From Actinomycetota bacterium (lineage in GTDB: Bacteria; Actinomycetota; Acidimicrobiia; IMCC26256; PALSA-555), in the NCBI GenBank assembly GCA_003140175.1, contig PLJD01000040.1, positions 11,205 to 46,917 of the forward strand: 35,713 nucleotides of DNA, written 5' to 3'. Numbering within the stretch: the stretch's first letter is position 1; every line of letters starts with the position of its first letter. Made by a program: the position numbers and the translations under genes. Shown piece by piece: positions 1 to 8,492 of the stretch. A model generated the notes under the pieces. That model was given only the letters and a program-made list of their open reading frames with translations, made no database searches and was not told the origin of the DNA.

Positions 1-222
1 CTCATCTCCGCACTCGAGAAGCTGCGCGACAACCCCACCATCGTGCACCACGCGCCGGCAGCCACCGCGCACATGTGGATCGAGTCGCCCCTCGCCACGG
101 ACCACAAGGACGTCCACGGCTGGTTCAACCGGCTGTTCGAGACCCACCCCCCCATCCAGCAGCGCATCGACGCCCTCCAGGAAGTCGCCGGGACTCTCCC
201 CCCCGCCACCCCCGGAACCTGA
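1..222 (+). CDS. htpX: HtpX-like M48 family zinc metalloprotease, 3' end only
   Basis: The open frame enters from the left edge and stops at TGA 220-222, giving the last 73 residues. The visible tail contains ALEKL, then a stretch ending FETHPPIQQRIDALQ. The THPP-x3-RI-x-AL pattern is the hallmark C-terminal end of HtpX-type M48 membrane proteases, which degrade damaged membrane proteins. The HEXXH zinc site and membrane helices would lie upstream of the window and cannot be checked. The last residues (GTLPPATPGT) are a proline-rich extension. Family assignment is strong because of the THPP motif, but whether the whole protein is intact is unknown. Confidence 0.85.
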   Translation, partial: LISALEKLRDNPTIVHHAPAATAHMWIESPLATDHKDVHGWFNRLFETHPPIQQRIDALQEVAGTLPPATPGT

Positions 223-738
223 GCACCGCCGCGCCGGTCACGGTGCACCCCGGGCGTCGCGATGCTCACCGAACCGGGCAACTGCCAACCCGGAGCCCCG
301 ACGGGGCCCCGGCCGACCGACAACCGGTCCCCGCTCGGGGCGGCGCCGCAGGGTCGCCGCGATCCGGGCCGATCCAGGGCTCGTGGAGGCCTCCGATCGT
401 CGAACCGCGCCGTCGGCCTCCGGTTCCGTGCCGGTCCCGCGCACAGGCCGGTGGTGGGATCACGGTTGGCTGGTTCGCCTGACCACCGTGCTGGCCCTCG
501 GGTGGGGAGCCGTGTACCTCGGGTGGCGGCTCGGCTGGAGCAGTCGCGGCGCCGGGTGGAGTTCTGCGACGTGGTGTTGACGACCGAGCCCGTCGAAGGC
601 GACCCGCCCCGCGTGCTGGCCCAGTCGTGGCTCTCCTGGCGGGGTCGCCAGGCCGCGTAGCCACTTCGAGCGGCCCGACGGGATACCCGTTGGTCGGGTC
701 GCCCGGGCCAGGCGTCGACGAACGGCGGTGCGCTCCGC
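223..738. other. 516-bp gap with a possible decayed membrane-protein ORF
   Basis: No convincing intact gene lies between the HtpX tail and the phosphoesterase. A GTG at 383 opens a 65-codon frame that encodes one hydrophobic stretch (LVRLTTVLALGWGAVYLGWR) and stops at 580. A second plus-strand frame stays open to 660. The hydrophobic piece faintly recalls the first membrane segment of cellulose-synthase-like glycosyltransferases, so this could be a frameshifted remnant. That reading is weak, and the stretch may simply be non-coding GC-rich DNA. Inverted repeats at 678-690 and 724-739 probably belong to the terminator of the minus-strand phosphoesterase. Confidence 0.3.
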
Positions 739-739
739 C
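724..739 (-). terminator. Hairpin at the 3' end of the phosphoesterase gene
   Basis: GGCGG (724-728) and CCGCC (735-739) form a 5-bp stem with a 6-nt loop that touches the stop codon of the minus-strand gene. A second hairpin, ACGGG (678-682) / CCCGT (686-690), lies a few dozen bases further downstream in the direction of transcription. There is no T-run, which is usual for actinobacterial terminator candidates. Confidence 0.35.
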
Positions 740-1611
740 TACCCCAACAGGCCACCTTTCGCGAACGGTGGTCCTTGCTTGATCCGGGCCTTGGCGCTCT
801 CCCAGTCTGAGACGACGGCGGCGATCTCGACGCGAGGGCTCGCCTCCTCGAACACCGTCGTGTGCGACACGAACTGATCGCCGGTCCACCAGTGCAGCTC
901 GAGCATGGGGGGCTCGGCGGCGATGACCGGTCCGTGCTCGGGGTCGAGGTCGCAGCGGGTCTGATGTGTCGTACTCGGGGCTGTGCTGACCACCGTCGAT
1001 CCCCAATTCGTCACGATCGGGCGGTGGAGGTGACCGGCAAGGACCCGGTGCACCTGCGGGTGGCGCCGCACGATGATCTCCAGGTCTCGTGCCCCGGCCA
1101 GGCCGATGCAGTCCATCCACCAGATGCCGGTGGTGAACGGCGGATGGTGCAAGAAGACGACGGTCGGGGTGTCGGGCCGCCCGGCCAGGGTCTGATCGAG
1201 CCAGGCCAGGCGGGTCTGATCGAGGTCGCCGTCGTGATGGTCGCGTCGGAGAGTGTCGACGGCGACGAGACGGACAGGGAAGTCGTCGACCACGTACTGG
1301 ATCGGTCCCTCCGAGGGCAGGTACGGCCACGACTGTCCGAACGCGGCCCGGAAGCTCTCCCGCTCGTCGTGGTTGCCCGGGATGCAGAACAGCGGGATGT
1401 GGAGCTCCTCGAGGATCTCGGCGAGGAGCCCGTACTCGGCCGGCCGGCCGTGATCAGTCAGGTCGCCGGTCGCGAGCACGACGTCGGGACGGCGGCTCAG
1501 GCCGTTGAGATACTCGACGGCTCGCTCCAGTTTCAGGTTGGCATCCACGAACTTCCGCATGAAGTCGTCTTCCGCGGCGACGTGGAGATCCGAGATCTGA
1601 GCGATGATCAT
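739..1611 (-). CDS. Calcineurin-like metallophosphoesterase (CpdA/Icc type)
   Basis: A 290-residue protein starting at ATG 1611-1609 with the sequence MIIAQISDLH. All five metal-site blocks of class III cyclic-nucleotide phosphodiesterase-like enzymes are present in order: D8-x-H10 (SDLH), GD (49-50, ATGDLTDHG), GNHDE (79-83), HHPPF near 160 and GHLHR near 197. This is the canonical two-metal phosphoesterase set, so catalysis should be intact. Family members hydrolyse 3',5'-cAMP or other phosphodiesters in the cytoplasm; the true substrate cannot be told from sequence. A much longer upstream frame exists but reads antisense-like low-complexity sequence, so the ATG at 1611 is preferred. It lies 74 bp downstream of the flippase gene on the same strand and may be cotranscribed. 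Confidence 0.9.
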   Translation of the reverse strand: MIIAQISDLHVAAEDDFMRKFVDANLKLERAVEYLNGLSRRPDVVLATGDLTDHGRPAEYGLLAEILEELHIPLFCIPGNHDERESFRAAFGQSWPYLPSEGPIQYVVDDFPVRLVAVDTLRRDHHDGDLDQTRLAWLDQTLAGRPDTPTVVFLHHPPFTTGIWWMDCIGLAGARDLEIIVRRHPQVHRVLAGHLHRPIVTNWGSTVVSTAPSTTHQTRCDLDPEHGPVIAAEPPMLELHWWTGDQFVSHTTVFEEASPRVEIAAVVSDWESAKARIKQGPPFAKGGLLG

Positions 1612-1685
1612 CGCGGCATTGTCCCATCCCCCGGTCGGGCCCCGCTTCGGAATGCGGACTGCCCCGGGCTCGACCGAGCGGCCGA

Positions 1686-3077
1686 TCAGATCTCGAGTGG
1701 TTCGGTGCCGATCTGCTCGACGAGCGCGGCGAGGCTTCCTTCGCCCACCCCGGCTCGCAGCTGCTGGAAGAGCTGCAGCGACATCACCGCGGCGCTCGCG
1801 CCCGCCCCCGCGATCGAGCCGATCTCGACCCGCAGGAAGAGTTGGGGGCCGGTGAGCGCGGTCACGACGCTGAACACCACGATGCCGATGAACCATGCCG
1901 TCATGGCGCGCGCGTGCCCCAGGAGCGCGATCAGCGCCTGCGCCAGGGTGAGGGCGAGGATGAACAGGCCGCTGCCGGCGGCGAGGAGCGCGAGGTCGAG
2001 GTTCCCGAGCTGGAACTTGCTGCCGAACAGCAACTTGCCGACGAACGGTCCGAGTGTCGCGCCACCCAGCACGCCGAGGACCCCGATGCCGGCTACGACG
2101 ACGACGAGGTTCCGTACCCCGGTGCGAAAATCGTCGTGACGCCCGGAACTCACCATCGCCGCCAGCCCGGGCAGCAGCACGGCCTGCACCGCCTGGAACA
2201 GCAGGATCGGGATCCGGGACAAGAAGAGGCCGACGATGAAGTCCGCCACCGCGGCCCGCTGCCCCGACGTGGCGAGAACCTGCGCGCCGAGGAACGGCGC
2301 GTAGCTCAGCACCTGGGCGAAGAGCGAGCCGAACAAGAGGTAGCCGAGGTTGGTGGACAGCTCGGACCACGGCGCGTTGGGCCCGGGTGGCAGGAGGTCG
2401 CGTTGCCCCCGGAGCGCCACCAACGTGGCGAGCACGGGTGGGAAAGCAAGGCACAGCCCGTACCAGACCGGGTTCGAGACTCCCGCCGCCGCGAGCACGA
2501 TGACCGGGAGGAGGCGGATGGTGCCCTCCGCACCCATGCTGACCCCATACGCGGCGAACCGGCTCGCGCCGGCGAAGACTCCGCGCGCGAGGAGCTCGAA
2601 TCCGTAGGTGAACAACGCGATCACGAGGCACGCGATGAGCCCCGCGTTGCCCGCGAACAGATTGCTCACGATGGGCGTGAAGATCCCCACCGCGATCGTC
2701 ACCACCGCCAGCCCGACCGCGAACGCCAAGCCCAACACCGCGGCACGCCGCGCGACGGGTCCCCCACCGATCCCACGCGCCCGCCGGGCGGCGATCGCCC
2801 GACCAACTTCCTGCTCCAGGGGCAAGAAGATGCCCGGCGCGAGCACGAACACGAACACCCAGAGGGCGTTGAGCGCCGCGTAGTCGGTTTTCGACAGGGC
2901 CCGGAAGCCCAGGATCTGAAACCCGTAAGTCGTGACTCCCGCCACCATGAGACCCGCGCCGACCGCGAAGGTCCCCACCGGCAGGGGCTGCTTTGCCGCC
3001 TCGATCAGCCGTTGTCGGCGCTGCGCCATGGGTTTGCGAAGGTCCTGATGAGTCGACGAAGCGAGCCTGAAAAGCAT
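1686..3077 (-). CDS. Polysaccharide flippase-like membrane protein (MATE/MOP superfamily)
   Basis: A 463-residue, very hydrophobic protein with about 12 membrane segments, for example VGTFAVGAGLMVAGVTTYGF near the N terminus and repeated G/A/L/V helices to the end. The length and the run of paired helices fit the Wzx/MurJ-like oligosaccharide flippase group, which moves lipid-linked sugars across the membrane. Local glycosyltransferase genes are absent, so the cargo is unknown. An alternative start is the methionine at 3029 (MAQRRQRL), which begins just before the basic stretch and first helix and has AGGA about 13 nt upstream; the longer start lacks an obvious ribosome site. The frame ends in an acidic and polar tail (VEQIGTEPLEI). 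Confidence 0.8.
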   Translation of the reverse strand: MLFRLASSTHQDLRKPMAQRRQRLIEAAKQPLPVGTFAVGAGLMVAGVTTYGFQILGFRALSKTDYAALNALWVFVFVLAPGIFLPLEQEVGRAIAARRARGIGGGPVARRAAVLGLAFAVGLAVVTIAVGIFTPIVSNLFAGNAGLIACLVIALFTYGFELLARGVFAGASRFAAYGVSMGAEGTIRLLPVIVLAAAGVSNPVWYGLCLAFPPVLATLVALRGQRDLLPPGPNAPWSELSTNLGYLLFGSLFAQVLSYAPFLGAQVLATSGQRAAVADFIVGLFLSRIPILLFQAVQAVLLPGLAAMVSSGRHDDFRTGVRNLVVVVAGIGVLGVLGGATLGPFVGKLLFGSKFQLGNLDLALLAAGSGLFILALTLAQALIALLGHARAMTAWFIGIVVFSVVTALTGPQLFLRVEIGSIAGAGASAAVMSLQLFQQLRAGVGEGSLAALVEQIGTEPLEI

Positions 3078-3199
3078 AGGAGGCGACGCTGGCCCACGAT
3101 TGATCAGGGTCGGAACCCCGCGTCAGCCAACCCTCACGGACACCGACCGCGGCCGGATCGGGTGGGGGCCAGTCCATCCCGGGCGAGCAGCGTGCCTTC

Positions 3200-3244
3200 G
3201 ACCCGCCCGACCCGCCCGACCCGCCCGACCTACCCGACCCGCCC
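3200..3244. repeat. Five 9-bp tandem repeats (GACCCGCCC)
   Basis: Units start at 3200, 3209, 3218, 3227 and 3236. Four are identical (GACCCGCCC) and the fourth unit reads GACCTACCC. Similar but degenerate CCCGCCCGGCCC sequence continues to about 3255. The repeat is in a non-coding gap upstream of the flippase gene. It may be a slippage-prone low-complexity tract without function. Confidence 0.75.
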
Positions 3245-3391
3245 GCCCGGCCCGACTCGGCCGGTCGGTGCTCCGGGCCGCTGGGACGCCGCGGCCTCCC
3301 GGGACCGGCCCGGCTTCGAACCGGTGAGCGCCGGTGATGGGGCGGCCCCCACCCGATCCGGCCGGGAGGTGCCGCGCTGGGCGACACCCGT

Positions 3392-3402
3392 CCCCCTGGG
3401 GG
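3392..3402 (-). terminator. C5/G5 hairpin after the kinase-like gene
   Basis: CCCCC-T-GGGGG sits directly beside the TAA stop (3405-3403) of the minus-strand kinase-like gene. It can form a short GC-only hairpin with a three-base loop. It is a weak terminator candidate because the stem is only 4 bp once a loop is allowed and no T-run follows. Confidence 0.25.
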
Positions 3403-4056
3403 TTAGGTCGGCGTGCCCCAGAAGGCCTGGGCGGCCTCGATGATCAGATCGCTGCAGACCTCGAGCGGCAGCGCCGTGCTGTCGACGACCAAGTGATACA
3501 GAGCGGGGTCGTCGGCGTCGACGTCATACAAGCGGCGCAGATACGCGCCGCGCGCTCGGTCCGTGTCGTCGCAGCGGCGCGTTGCCTCCGCTTCGTCGAT
3601 CTGCGTCAAACGCATCGCCTGGTGGATCCGAGCCGTGCGTGGCCCGGCGAGCCGTACGTGGAACGCGCTCGGGCACGAGCGGAGCACGACCATCCCGCCT
3701 CGCCCCCGCACCACCCCACCCGGGGGGCGGGCCAACGTCTCGATCCCTGCCTCCATCTCGTTGCGGACCTGCTCTTCGGAGCTGACATCCTCGACGGGCT
3801 GCGGCGCGCCCGCGCCGAGGTCGAGTGGGATCGCGGCCAGTGAATCGACGATGCGGGTCAAGAGCCGCGCCGAGCGTTCCTCGTGCGTCGCGTCCTCGTC
3901 GCCCGCCCGCCCGGCCGTCGCCCGGACCAGGCTCGGCGAGAGCACGCGTTCGAGGTACGGAAGGCCCAGCCGGTCCGCGACGCTCGGGCCGACGACGCTG
4001 GCGCCAGCTCCGTAGCCAGCCGAGATCGTCACCACTCGCACGCTCGGGTCCGTCAT
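3403..4056 (-). CDS. Cytidylate kinase-like family protein
   Basis: A 217-residue protein read from ATG 4056-4054 (MTDPSVRVVTISAGYGAGAS). The N terminus has a strand followed by GYGAGAS, in the place of the phosphate-binding loop of the cytidylate-kinase-like family, then VADRLGLPYLER, which matches the family's LAERLGIPYYDR-type block. Later features include an acidic basic-rich helix around RLTQIDEAEATRR and the LYHLVVDSTALPLE strand typical of this family's lid and last strand. The family resembles P-loop NMP kinases but its substrate is generally unproven. A longer upstream frame to 4284 exists but overlaps the divergent exporter, and the internal ATG gives the family-like N terminus. It is divergent from the MFS exporter at 4221. 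Confidence 0.8.
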   Translation of the reverse strand: MTDPSVRVVTISAGYGAGASVVGPSVADRLGLPYLERVLSPSLVRATAGRAGDEDATHEERSARLLTRIVDSLAAIPLDLGAGAPQPVEDVSSEEQVRNEMEAGIETLARPPGGVVRGRGGMVVLRSCPSAFHVRLAGPRTARIHQAMRLTQIDEAEATRRCDDTDRARGAYLRRLYDVDADDPALYHLVVDSTALPLEVCSDLIIEAAQAFWGTPT

Positions 4057-4089
4057 TGGGCCAGCCCGGTGATCCCCTTCACGCACTTG

Positions 4090-4118
4090 ACCTAACAACG
4101 TCCGATGCGCTTCGTCAA
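4090..4118 (-). promoter_or_regulatory. Candidate promoter for the kinase-like gene
   Basis: On the minus strand, TTGACG (4118-4113) is followed after 17 bp by TTAGGT (4095-4090). The -35 matches the consensus in five of six positions; the -10 is poor. The start codon lies about 34 bp further on. Confidence 0.35.
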
Positions 4119-4219
4119 CGCCCCGGCGGGTGAAAGTTCGGAAGCCCGGCGGAAATCTGGCGGCAGCGACACGCCGACAGCTCGACGAAAGGACCCCGTC
4201 GGCGGGCCGCGTCGAACCG

Positions 4220-4225
4220 TATGGT
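4220..4225 (+). promoter_or_regulatory. Possible -10 element (TATGGT) before the exporter
   Basis: TATGGT fits the actinobacterial TANNNT -10 pattern. It includes the ATG at 4221, so transcription from it would start near 4232, downstream of that ATG. No good -35 was seen. If real, it argues that translation begins further downstream. Confidence 0.25.
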
Positions 4226-5972
4226 AGGCAGCGGTCCACGCACGTGGTGCCGGTTCGTCCGGCGTGCGGCGAGGCCGCGCTCATGGCGGGCGCCGGCGAC
4301 GAGATGGAGGTACCGCACGGACGTCGTCGCAGCCCCCGACGAGCTTGATCCCCGACGGTGGATCACCCTGGCGATCGTCCTCAGCGCGGCGTTCATCGTC
4401 GTGCTCGACAACTCGGTGCTCAACGTCGCGATTCCGACCATCCTGCGCGACTTCCACACCTCGCTCCCGAGCGTCGAATGGGTCGTGACCGGGTACGCCC
4501 TGACGTTCGCCAGCCTGCTCATCATCGGCGGTCGACTCGGCGATCTCTACGGGCACCGGCGGATCTTCATCATCGGCGCCGCGCTGTTCGGGGTCGGGTC
4601 CTTGCTGGCGTCGGTGTCCTGGAACGTGCCGTCGTTGGTACTGGGCGAGGCGTTCATCGAGGGCGTCGGAGCGTCGCTGATGCTTCCCGCCACGCTCGCC
4701 ATCATCTCGACCACGTTCCGGGGCCAGGAACGGGGGCTCGCCTTCGCCGGCTGGGGCACCACGGCGGGCGCCGCCGCGGCGTTCGGTCCCGTCGTCGGCG
4801 GCTTCCTCACCACGGAGTACTCGTGGCGGTGGGCGTTCCGGATCAACGTGATCATCGCTCCGCTCGCGATTCTCGGTGCGCTCCTCGTCATGGTGCGCAG
4901 CGTCCCCGAGGATCAGCACAACCGCAGCCTGGACTGGCCCGGCGCCGCGCTCATCGCGTCCGGCATGTTCTTGCTCGTCTTCGGCATCACCGAGGCGCCG
5001 ACCTATGGCTGGTTCAAGCCGATCAAGAGCTTCTCGGTGGCGGGGGCGAGCGTCTGGCCGACGTCGCTACGGGTGTCGGTGATCCCGGTCGCCGTGATCG
5101 TCGCGGTGTGCATCCTCGCCTGGTTCGTGCGATTCGAGCGGCGCAAGGAGCGCGACGATCGAGGCCCGCTCTTCGAGTTTGGCCAGCTGCGGCACAAGAC
5201 GTTCCGCTACGGGCTGCTCACCACCGTGGTGCTCGCCATGGGCCAGCTCGGGCTGCTCTTCGTGCTGCCCGTGTTCCTCCAGGACGGCAAGCACCTCAGC
5301 GCGGAGACCAACGGGCTCTGGGTGGTGCCGACCGGGCTGTTCATCGTGATCGGAGCGCAGCTCGGGGGACGCCTGACCCGGCGGGTCGGAACCACCATGG
5401 TGGCGCGCACCGGCATGGTTCTCGAGACCATCGGCCTGCTCCTCATCGCGCTCGTCGTCTCACCCCACCTGACGTTCGTGGACCTCCTGCCGGGCTTCGC
5501 GTTCTATGGCTTCGGGATCGGGTTCGCGAGCTCGCAGCTGACCAACATCGTGCTGTCCGCCATCGCGAGCGACAAGGCTGGGTCGGCGAGCGGCGCCAAC
5601 ACGACAGTCCGACAGATCGGCAGCGCGCTCGGCGTGGCGGTGATCGGCGCGCTGTTGACGACCGAGACGACCCGGCGGGCCGTGCACGCCGTGCACGTGT
5701 CCCGTGAGCTCCCCGCGGCCCTCAAGGCCCAGGCGACACAAGGATTCCGGCTGCTCGGACCGAACTTCGCCCCGCCGCACGACGCCAGCGTTCACGAAGC
5801 AGCGGCGCTCGAGCGGATCATCGCGTCCGCGGTGTCCGGTGCGACACAACCGGCTCTGTTGTTCGGCGCGGGCGTGGTCGGGCTCGGGGCCCTGCTGTCC
5901 CTGGCGATCCCGCGCCTCGGCGCGCCCGTGGGGTCCGAGGAGATCGAGGCGCTCGAGGCGGCCAGCGTCTAA
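4221..5972 (+). CDS. MFS exporter, DHA2 (EmrB/QacA) 14-helix family
   Basis: A 583-residue drug/proton antiporter-like protein. Hydrophobic helices begin at WITLAIVLSAAFIVVLDNSV, followed by the DHA2 signature LNVAIPTI, and GGRLGDLYGHRR is the classical motif A between helices 2 and 3. The number of hydrophobic segments fits 14 helices. It would export hydrophobic compounds using the proton gradient; the substrate is unknown. The only standard start in frame is ATG 4221, which adds about 32 arginine- and tryptophan-rich residues unlike the family. A perfect GGAGGT (4306-4311) sits 5 nt before ACG 4317, which would give a natural N terminus (TDVVAAPDELDPRRW; 551 residues). The 3' end overlaps the convergent NTF2-like gene by 3 bp. 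Confidence 0.9.
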   Translation: MVGSGPRTWCRFVRRAARPRSWRAPATRWRYRTDVVAAPDELDPRRWITLAIVLSAAFIVVLDNSVLNVAIPTILRDFHTSLPSVEWVVTGYALTFASLLIIGGRLGDLYGHRRIFIIGAALFGVGSLLASVSWNVPSLVLGEAFIEGVGASLMLPATLAIISTTFRGQERGLAFAGWGTTAGAAAAFGPVVGGFLTTEYSWRWAFRINVIIAPLAILGALLVMVRSVPEDQHNRSLDWPGAALIASGMFLLVFGITEAPTYGWFKPIKSFSVAGASVWPTSLRVSVIPVAVIVAVCILAWFVRFERRKERDDRGPLFEFGQLRHKTFRYGLLTTVVLAMGQLGLLFVLPVFLQDGKHLSAETNGLWVVPTGLFIVIGAQLGGRLTRRVGTTMVARTGMVLETIGLLLIALVVSPHLTFVDLLPGFAFYGFGIGFASSQLTNIVLSAIASDKAGSASGANTTVRQIGSALGVAVIGALLTTETTRRAVHAVHVSRELPAALKAQATQGFRLLGPNFAPPHDASVHEAAALERIIASAVSGATQPALLFGAGVVGLGALLSLAIPRLGAPVGSEEIEALEAASV

Positions 5973-6418
5973 CCCGAGCCGCGGAGGCGGTCGGCGGCCC
6001 ACGACCCCGGCGCGGTTCCTTCGACCGTGGCGATCCGCTCGGTGAACCGCCAACCCGACCCGGTTCGCACCAGGCGGTCGCGATACGTGCCCCAGTGGTC
6101 GGGGCCCACGGCGGTGACGGCGAGGAAGTAGCAGGTGGCCCGCGCCTCGTCGCGGCCCAAGAGGTCGATCCGCAGGGACGACACGTGGTGACGGATGCGC
6201 CCGCCGCCGGTCGCGCTCGCGGCGAGGTTCGCCCGAGTGGCCTCGAGGTACGTGACGATGGCCCGCCGCCCCGATGCCTCCTCGGCGTTGGTGGCCAACA
6301 CGCCGTCGTCCACGAACAGCCCGCCGAGCTCGGCGCCGCGGCCGCTGTCCGCAAACCGGACGTAGCGAGCGACAGTGTCCTCGATGCCCAGGCGAGCCTC
6401 GATCTCCCACAGCTCCAT
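5969..6418 (-). CDS. NTF2/SnoaL-like fold protein
   Basis: A 149-residue protein starting at ATG 6418-6416 (MELWEIEARLGIEDTVARY). The pattern of an N-terminal helix followed by YVRFADSGRGAELGGLFVDDGV, then alternating strands with RIRHHVSSLRIDLLGRDEA and WRFTERIATVEG, is typical of SnoaL_4/NTF2-like small cone-fold proteins. Some members are cyclases or isomerases, others only bind ligands; no function can be assigned here. His and Asp residues in the pocket region (HH in RHHVSSL, DD in FVDDG) are present. It is convergent with the MFS exporter, and the two stop codons overlap. Confidence 0.75.
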   Translation of the reverse strand: MELWEIEARLGIEDTVARYVRFADSGRGAELGGLFVDDGVLATNAEEASGRRAIVTYLEATRANLAASATGGGRIRHHVSSLRIDLLGRDEARATCYFLAVTAVGPDHWGTYRDRLVRTGSGWRFTERIATVEGTAPGSWAADRLRGSG

Positions 6419-6617
6419 CAGGCCCCCTCAGGACGGGTCGCGTCGCGGCCGACCGGCGCGGGCAGTTCACCACAGCGAGCCTCGCGCTCGGACTCGTCCT
6501 CGAGGCGGGTCGTCGCCGAGGCCCCCGGCGGTGGCGAACACGACCGGCGTCACCGCACGCGACGCGCTCGAGCCGGCGGGTACGGTGCGCCGGGCCGCGG
6601 AGCGCCCCGGGACGGCG

Positions 6618-8492
6618 ATGCTGACCCCCAACCGATCTAGGGCAGAGGGTGTGACCGAGCTCGAGACTGCGCTGTTGGACGAGGTTCACGCCCAGCTGGA
6701 CCAGTGGCGGGTCGAGTACGCGGGCCAGCCCGACGCCGAACGCGAGCATCTTTATCTGCTCGCCCTCGAACGCGAACAGATCGTGGCCGTCGCCTACCGC
6801 GAGGAGGCGGTCGCGGCGCGGGTCTCCGGCCTGGTCGCCTTCGACGAGGACCTGCGTGCCCTCGTGCGCCAGACCCTCGTGTGGATCTGGAAAGACGAGG
6901 AGCTCCACGCCGAGCTCCTCCGGGGCCTGCTCCTCCAACAGGGTGGTCTTTCCTCCTCCCTTGTCGTCTACGGGCGCCAGGCCGAAGGGGCGCTGTCGGG
7001 CTGGGTGACCTCCACCGAACACCACGTGGACTGGCGCTCGGCGCCCCTGCGAACCGGGGCCGCCGACCTGTTCGTCGCCACCGCCGGGATCCTCAAGCTC
7101 GTCCCCCCGGTGCTTCGCCGCGAGCTGCGCTATCAGACCTTCCAGCGGTACTGCGAGCTCAACGTCGCGCTCGAATCCACCGCCGAGCTCGCCTACCGGC
7201 GCCTCGTCGAACTGGCGCGCGACGACGACGAGCGCGACACGTTCGAGCGGATCCGGGGCGACGAGGAGCGCCACGGCGCCGCCTTCCGACTCCTCGCCGC
7301 TGCCCTCACCGTCGACGACCAGCTCGCGCCGGGGACGACCACCGCCCAGATGCTCGAGGCGCTGGCGGACATCAGCCCCTGGTTCGTCCCGGCCCAGATG
7401 CGGACGTCGAGCACCGCGTCCGCACGCGCTCGGCGTTTCGGGAGTGGCGCGCTCGTGGCCGTCCGCAGCGGGACGGACGACACCGACCGGATCGCGGTTC
7501 TCGAGGAATGTCTCGACCGGGCGGGGCTCCCCGACGTGGTGTCCGGGGCGCGCTCGGCGGCGATCCGGGTGTCCTTCATGCTCGGCTACGACCGTCGGGA
7601 CCGCTCGAACGTCAACGACTCCGCGCTCGTGGAGGCACTCGCCCGGTATCTGCGCCGCCACGGCGTCACCGACGTCGCGGTCCTCGAGGCACCGACCGTC
7701 TATGGCAACTCCTTCGCGAACCGCTCCGTCCGAGACGTCGCCGAGTACTTCGGGTTCACATCCCCGACCTACCGGATCGTCGACATCAGCGACGATCTGC
7801 GTCCCTATGTCTTCGAACGCGGCTTCGTCCAGCGCGCGATCAGCGGGACCTGGCTCGACGCCGACGTGCGGATCGTGATGCCCAAGCTTCGGACCGATCC
7901 CACCGAGTTCGCCCACCTGGGACTGTCGACCCTGGAAGGCAGCACGGGCGCGATCGAAGCGACGTTCTACGCCAAACGCCAGGTCGACTTCCGCTCGGCG
8001 ACGATGATGCTCCTCGACGTCGCTCCACCCGACTTCTCGGTCGTCGACGCCTGGGCCCCCGTCGCCGACGGCCCGTTCGGCGTGATGGGCTGTCACCGAC
8101 CCGCCCAGGTTCGCCACCTCTACGCTGGCGCCGATGCGCTCGCCGTCGACGAGGTCGTGCTCGACGATCTCGGGATCGACGATCCCCGCCAAGCCCCGAT
8201 CGTGCGTCGAGCCCACCACTGGTTCGGGCTGGCGCTCAGCCGACCCGAGGTGGACGGAGACCGCCCGCCCCTCCACGACGAGCTGCGCGGCGCCCACGCG
8301 TCCGCGCTCCTGCGGGCGCTCGGCACTGCCTCGTACCCGATCTACGTCTACCTGAGCAACGACGGGGACCTGTTCGTGCCCGCCATGGACACCGCCGCCT
8401 TTCCACGGTCGCGGCCGGTCGGCCGTTTCACGCGAGCGATGCGGTGGACCGCGCAGCGTGCGTTCGGGTTGCGACCGCCGGCGCCGAGCTGA
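6618..8492 (+). CDS. Ferritin-like diiron domain fused to DUF362 domain
   Basis: A 624-residue two-domain protein from ATG 6618. Residues about 14-235 form a ferritin-like four-helix domain with the full diiron ligand pattern: Glu in the first helix (ALEREQ, 51-53), ExxH at 94-97 (KDEELH), Glu in ALESTAE (186-190) and ExxH at 216-219 (GDEERH). Residues about 278-520 match DUF362: the RVSFMLGYDRR start, NDSALVEALARYLRRHGVTDVAVLEA, PKLRTDP, and GADALAVDEVVLDDLGIDDP. There is no CxxCxxC, so the iron-sulfur motif of some DUF362 proteins is absent. GTG 6651, preceded by an AGGGCAGAGG tract, is an alternative start (613 residues). Its TGA overlaps the ATG of the methyltransferase by 1 bp (TGATG), indicating translational coupling. 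The function is unknown. Confidence 0.85.
   Translation: MLTPNRSRAEGVTELETALLDEVHAQLDQWRVEYAGQPDAEREHLYLLALEREQIVAVAYREEAVAARVSGLVAFDEDLRALVRQTLVWIWKDEELHAELLRGLLLQQGGLSSSLVVYGRQAEGALSGWVTSTEHHVDWRSAPLRTGAADLFVATAGILKLVPPVLRRELRYQTFQRYCELNVALESTAELAYRRLVELARDDDERDTFERIRGDEERHGAAFRLLAAALTVDDQLAPGTTTAQMLEALADISPWFVPAQMRTSSTASARARRFGSGALVAVRSGTDDTDRIAVLEECLDRAGLPDVVSGARSAAIRVSFMLGYDRRDRSNVNDSALVEALARYLRRHGVTDVAVLEAPTVYGNSFANRSVRDVAEYFGFTSPTYRIVDISDDLRPYVFERGFVQRAISGTWLDADVRIVMPKLRTDPTEFAHLGLSTLEGSTGAIEATFYAKRQVDFRSATMMLLDVAPPDFSVVDAWAPVADGPFGVMGCHRPAQVRHLYAGADALAVDEVVLDDLGIDDPRQAPIVRRAHHWFGLALSRPEVDGDRPPLHDELRGAHASALLRALGTASYPIYVYLSNDGDLFVPAMDTAAFPRSRPVGRFTRAMRWTAQRAFGLRPPAPS

Larger units (their letters stand above)
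3078..3402. other. 325-bp intergenic region with short tandem repeat
   Basis: This gap lies between the start of the flippase gene and the end of the kinase-like gene, both on the minus strand. It contains a nonanucleotide tandem repeat (3200-3244) and a C/G hairpin directly after the kinase-like stop (3392-3402). No ORF with family-like features was found on either strand. Confidence 0.5.

Noticed and set aside
3200..3244. 9-bp repeats considered as a replication origin or regulatory iteron
   Set aside because: Too few units, no AT-rich element or replication gene nearby; a slippage tract explains it better.
3300..3345. TTCGA-centred stem on the minus strand resembling a tRNA T-arm
   Set aside because: No D-arm, anticodon arm or acceptor stem could be formed around it; the rest of the region is low-complexity GC-rich DNA.
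739..3387. 882-codon minus-strand frame covering both the phosphoesterase and antisense of the flippase region
   Set aside because: Only the last third (739-1611) matches a protein family and it has its own ATG; the upstream part overlaps the flippase gene in another frame and is low complexity.
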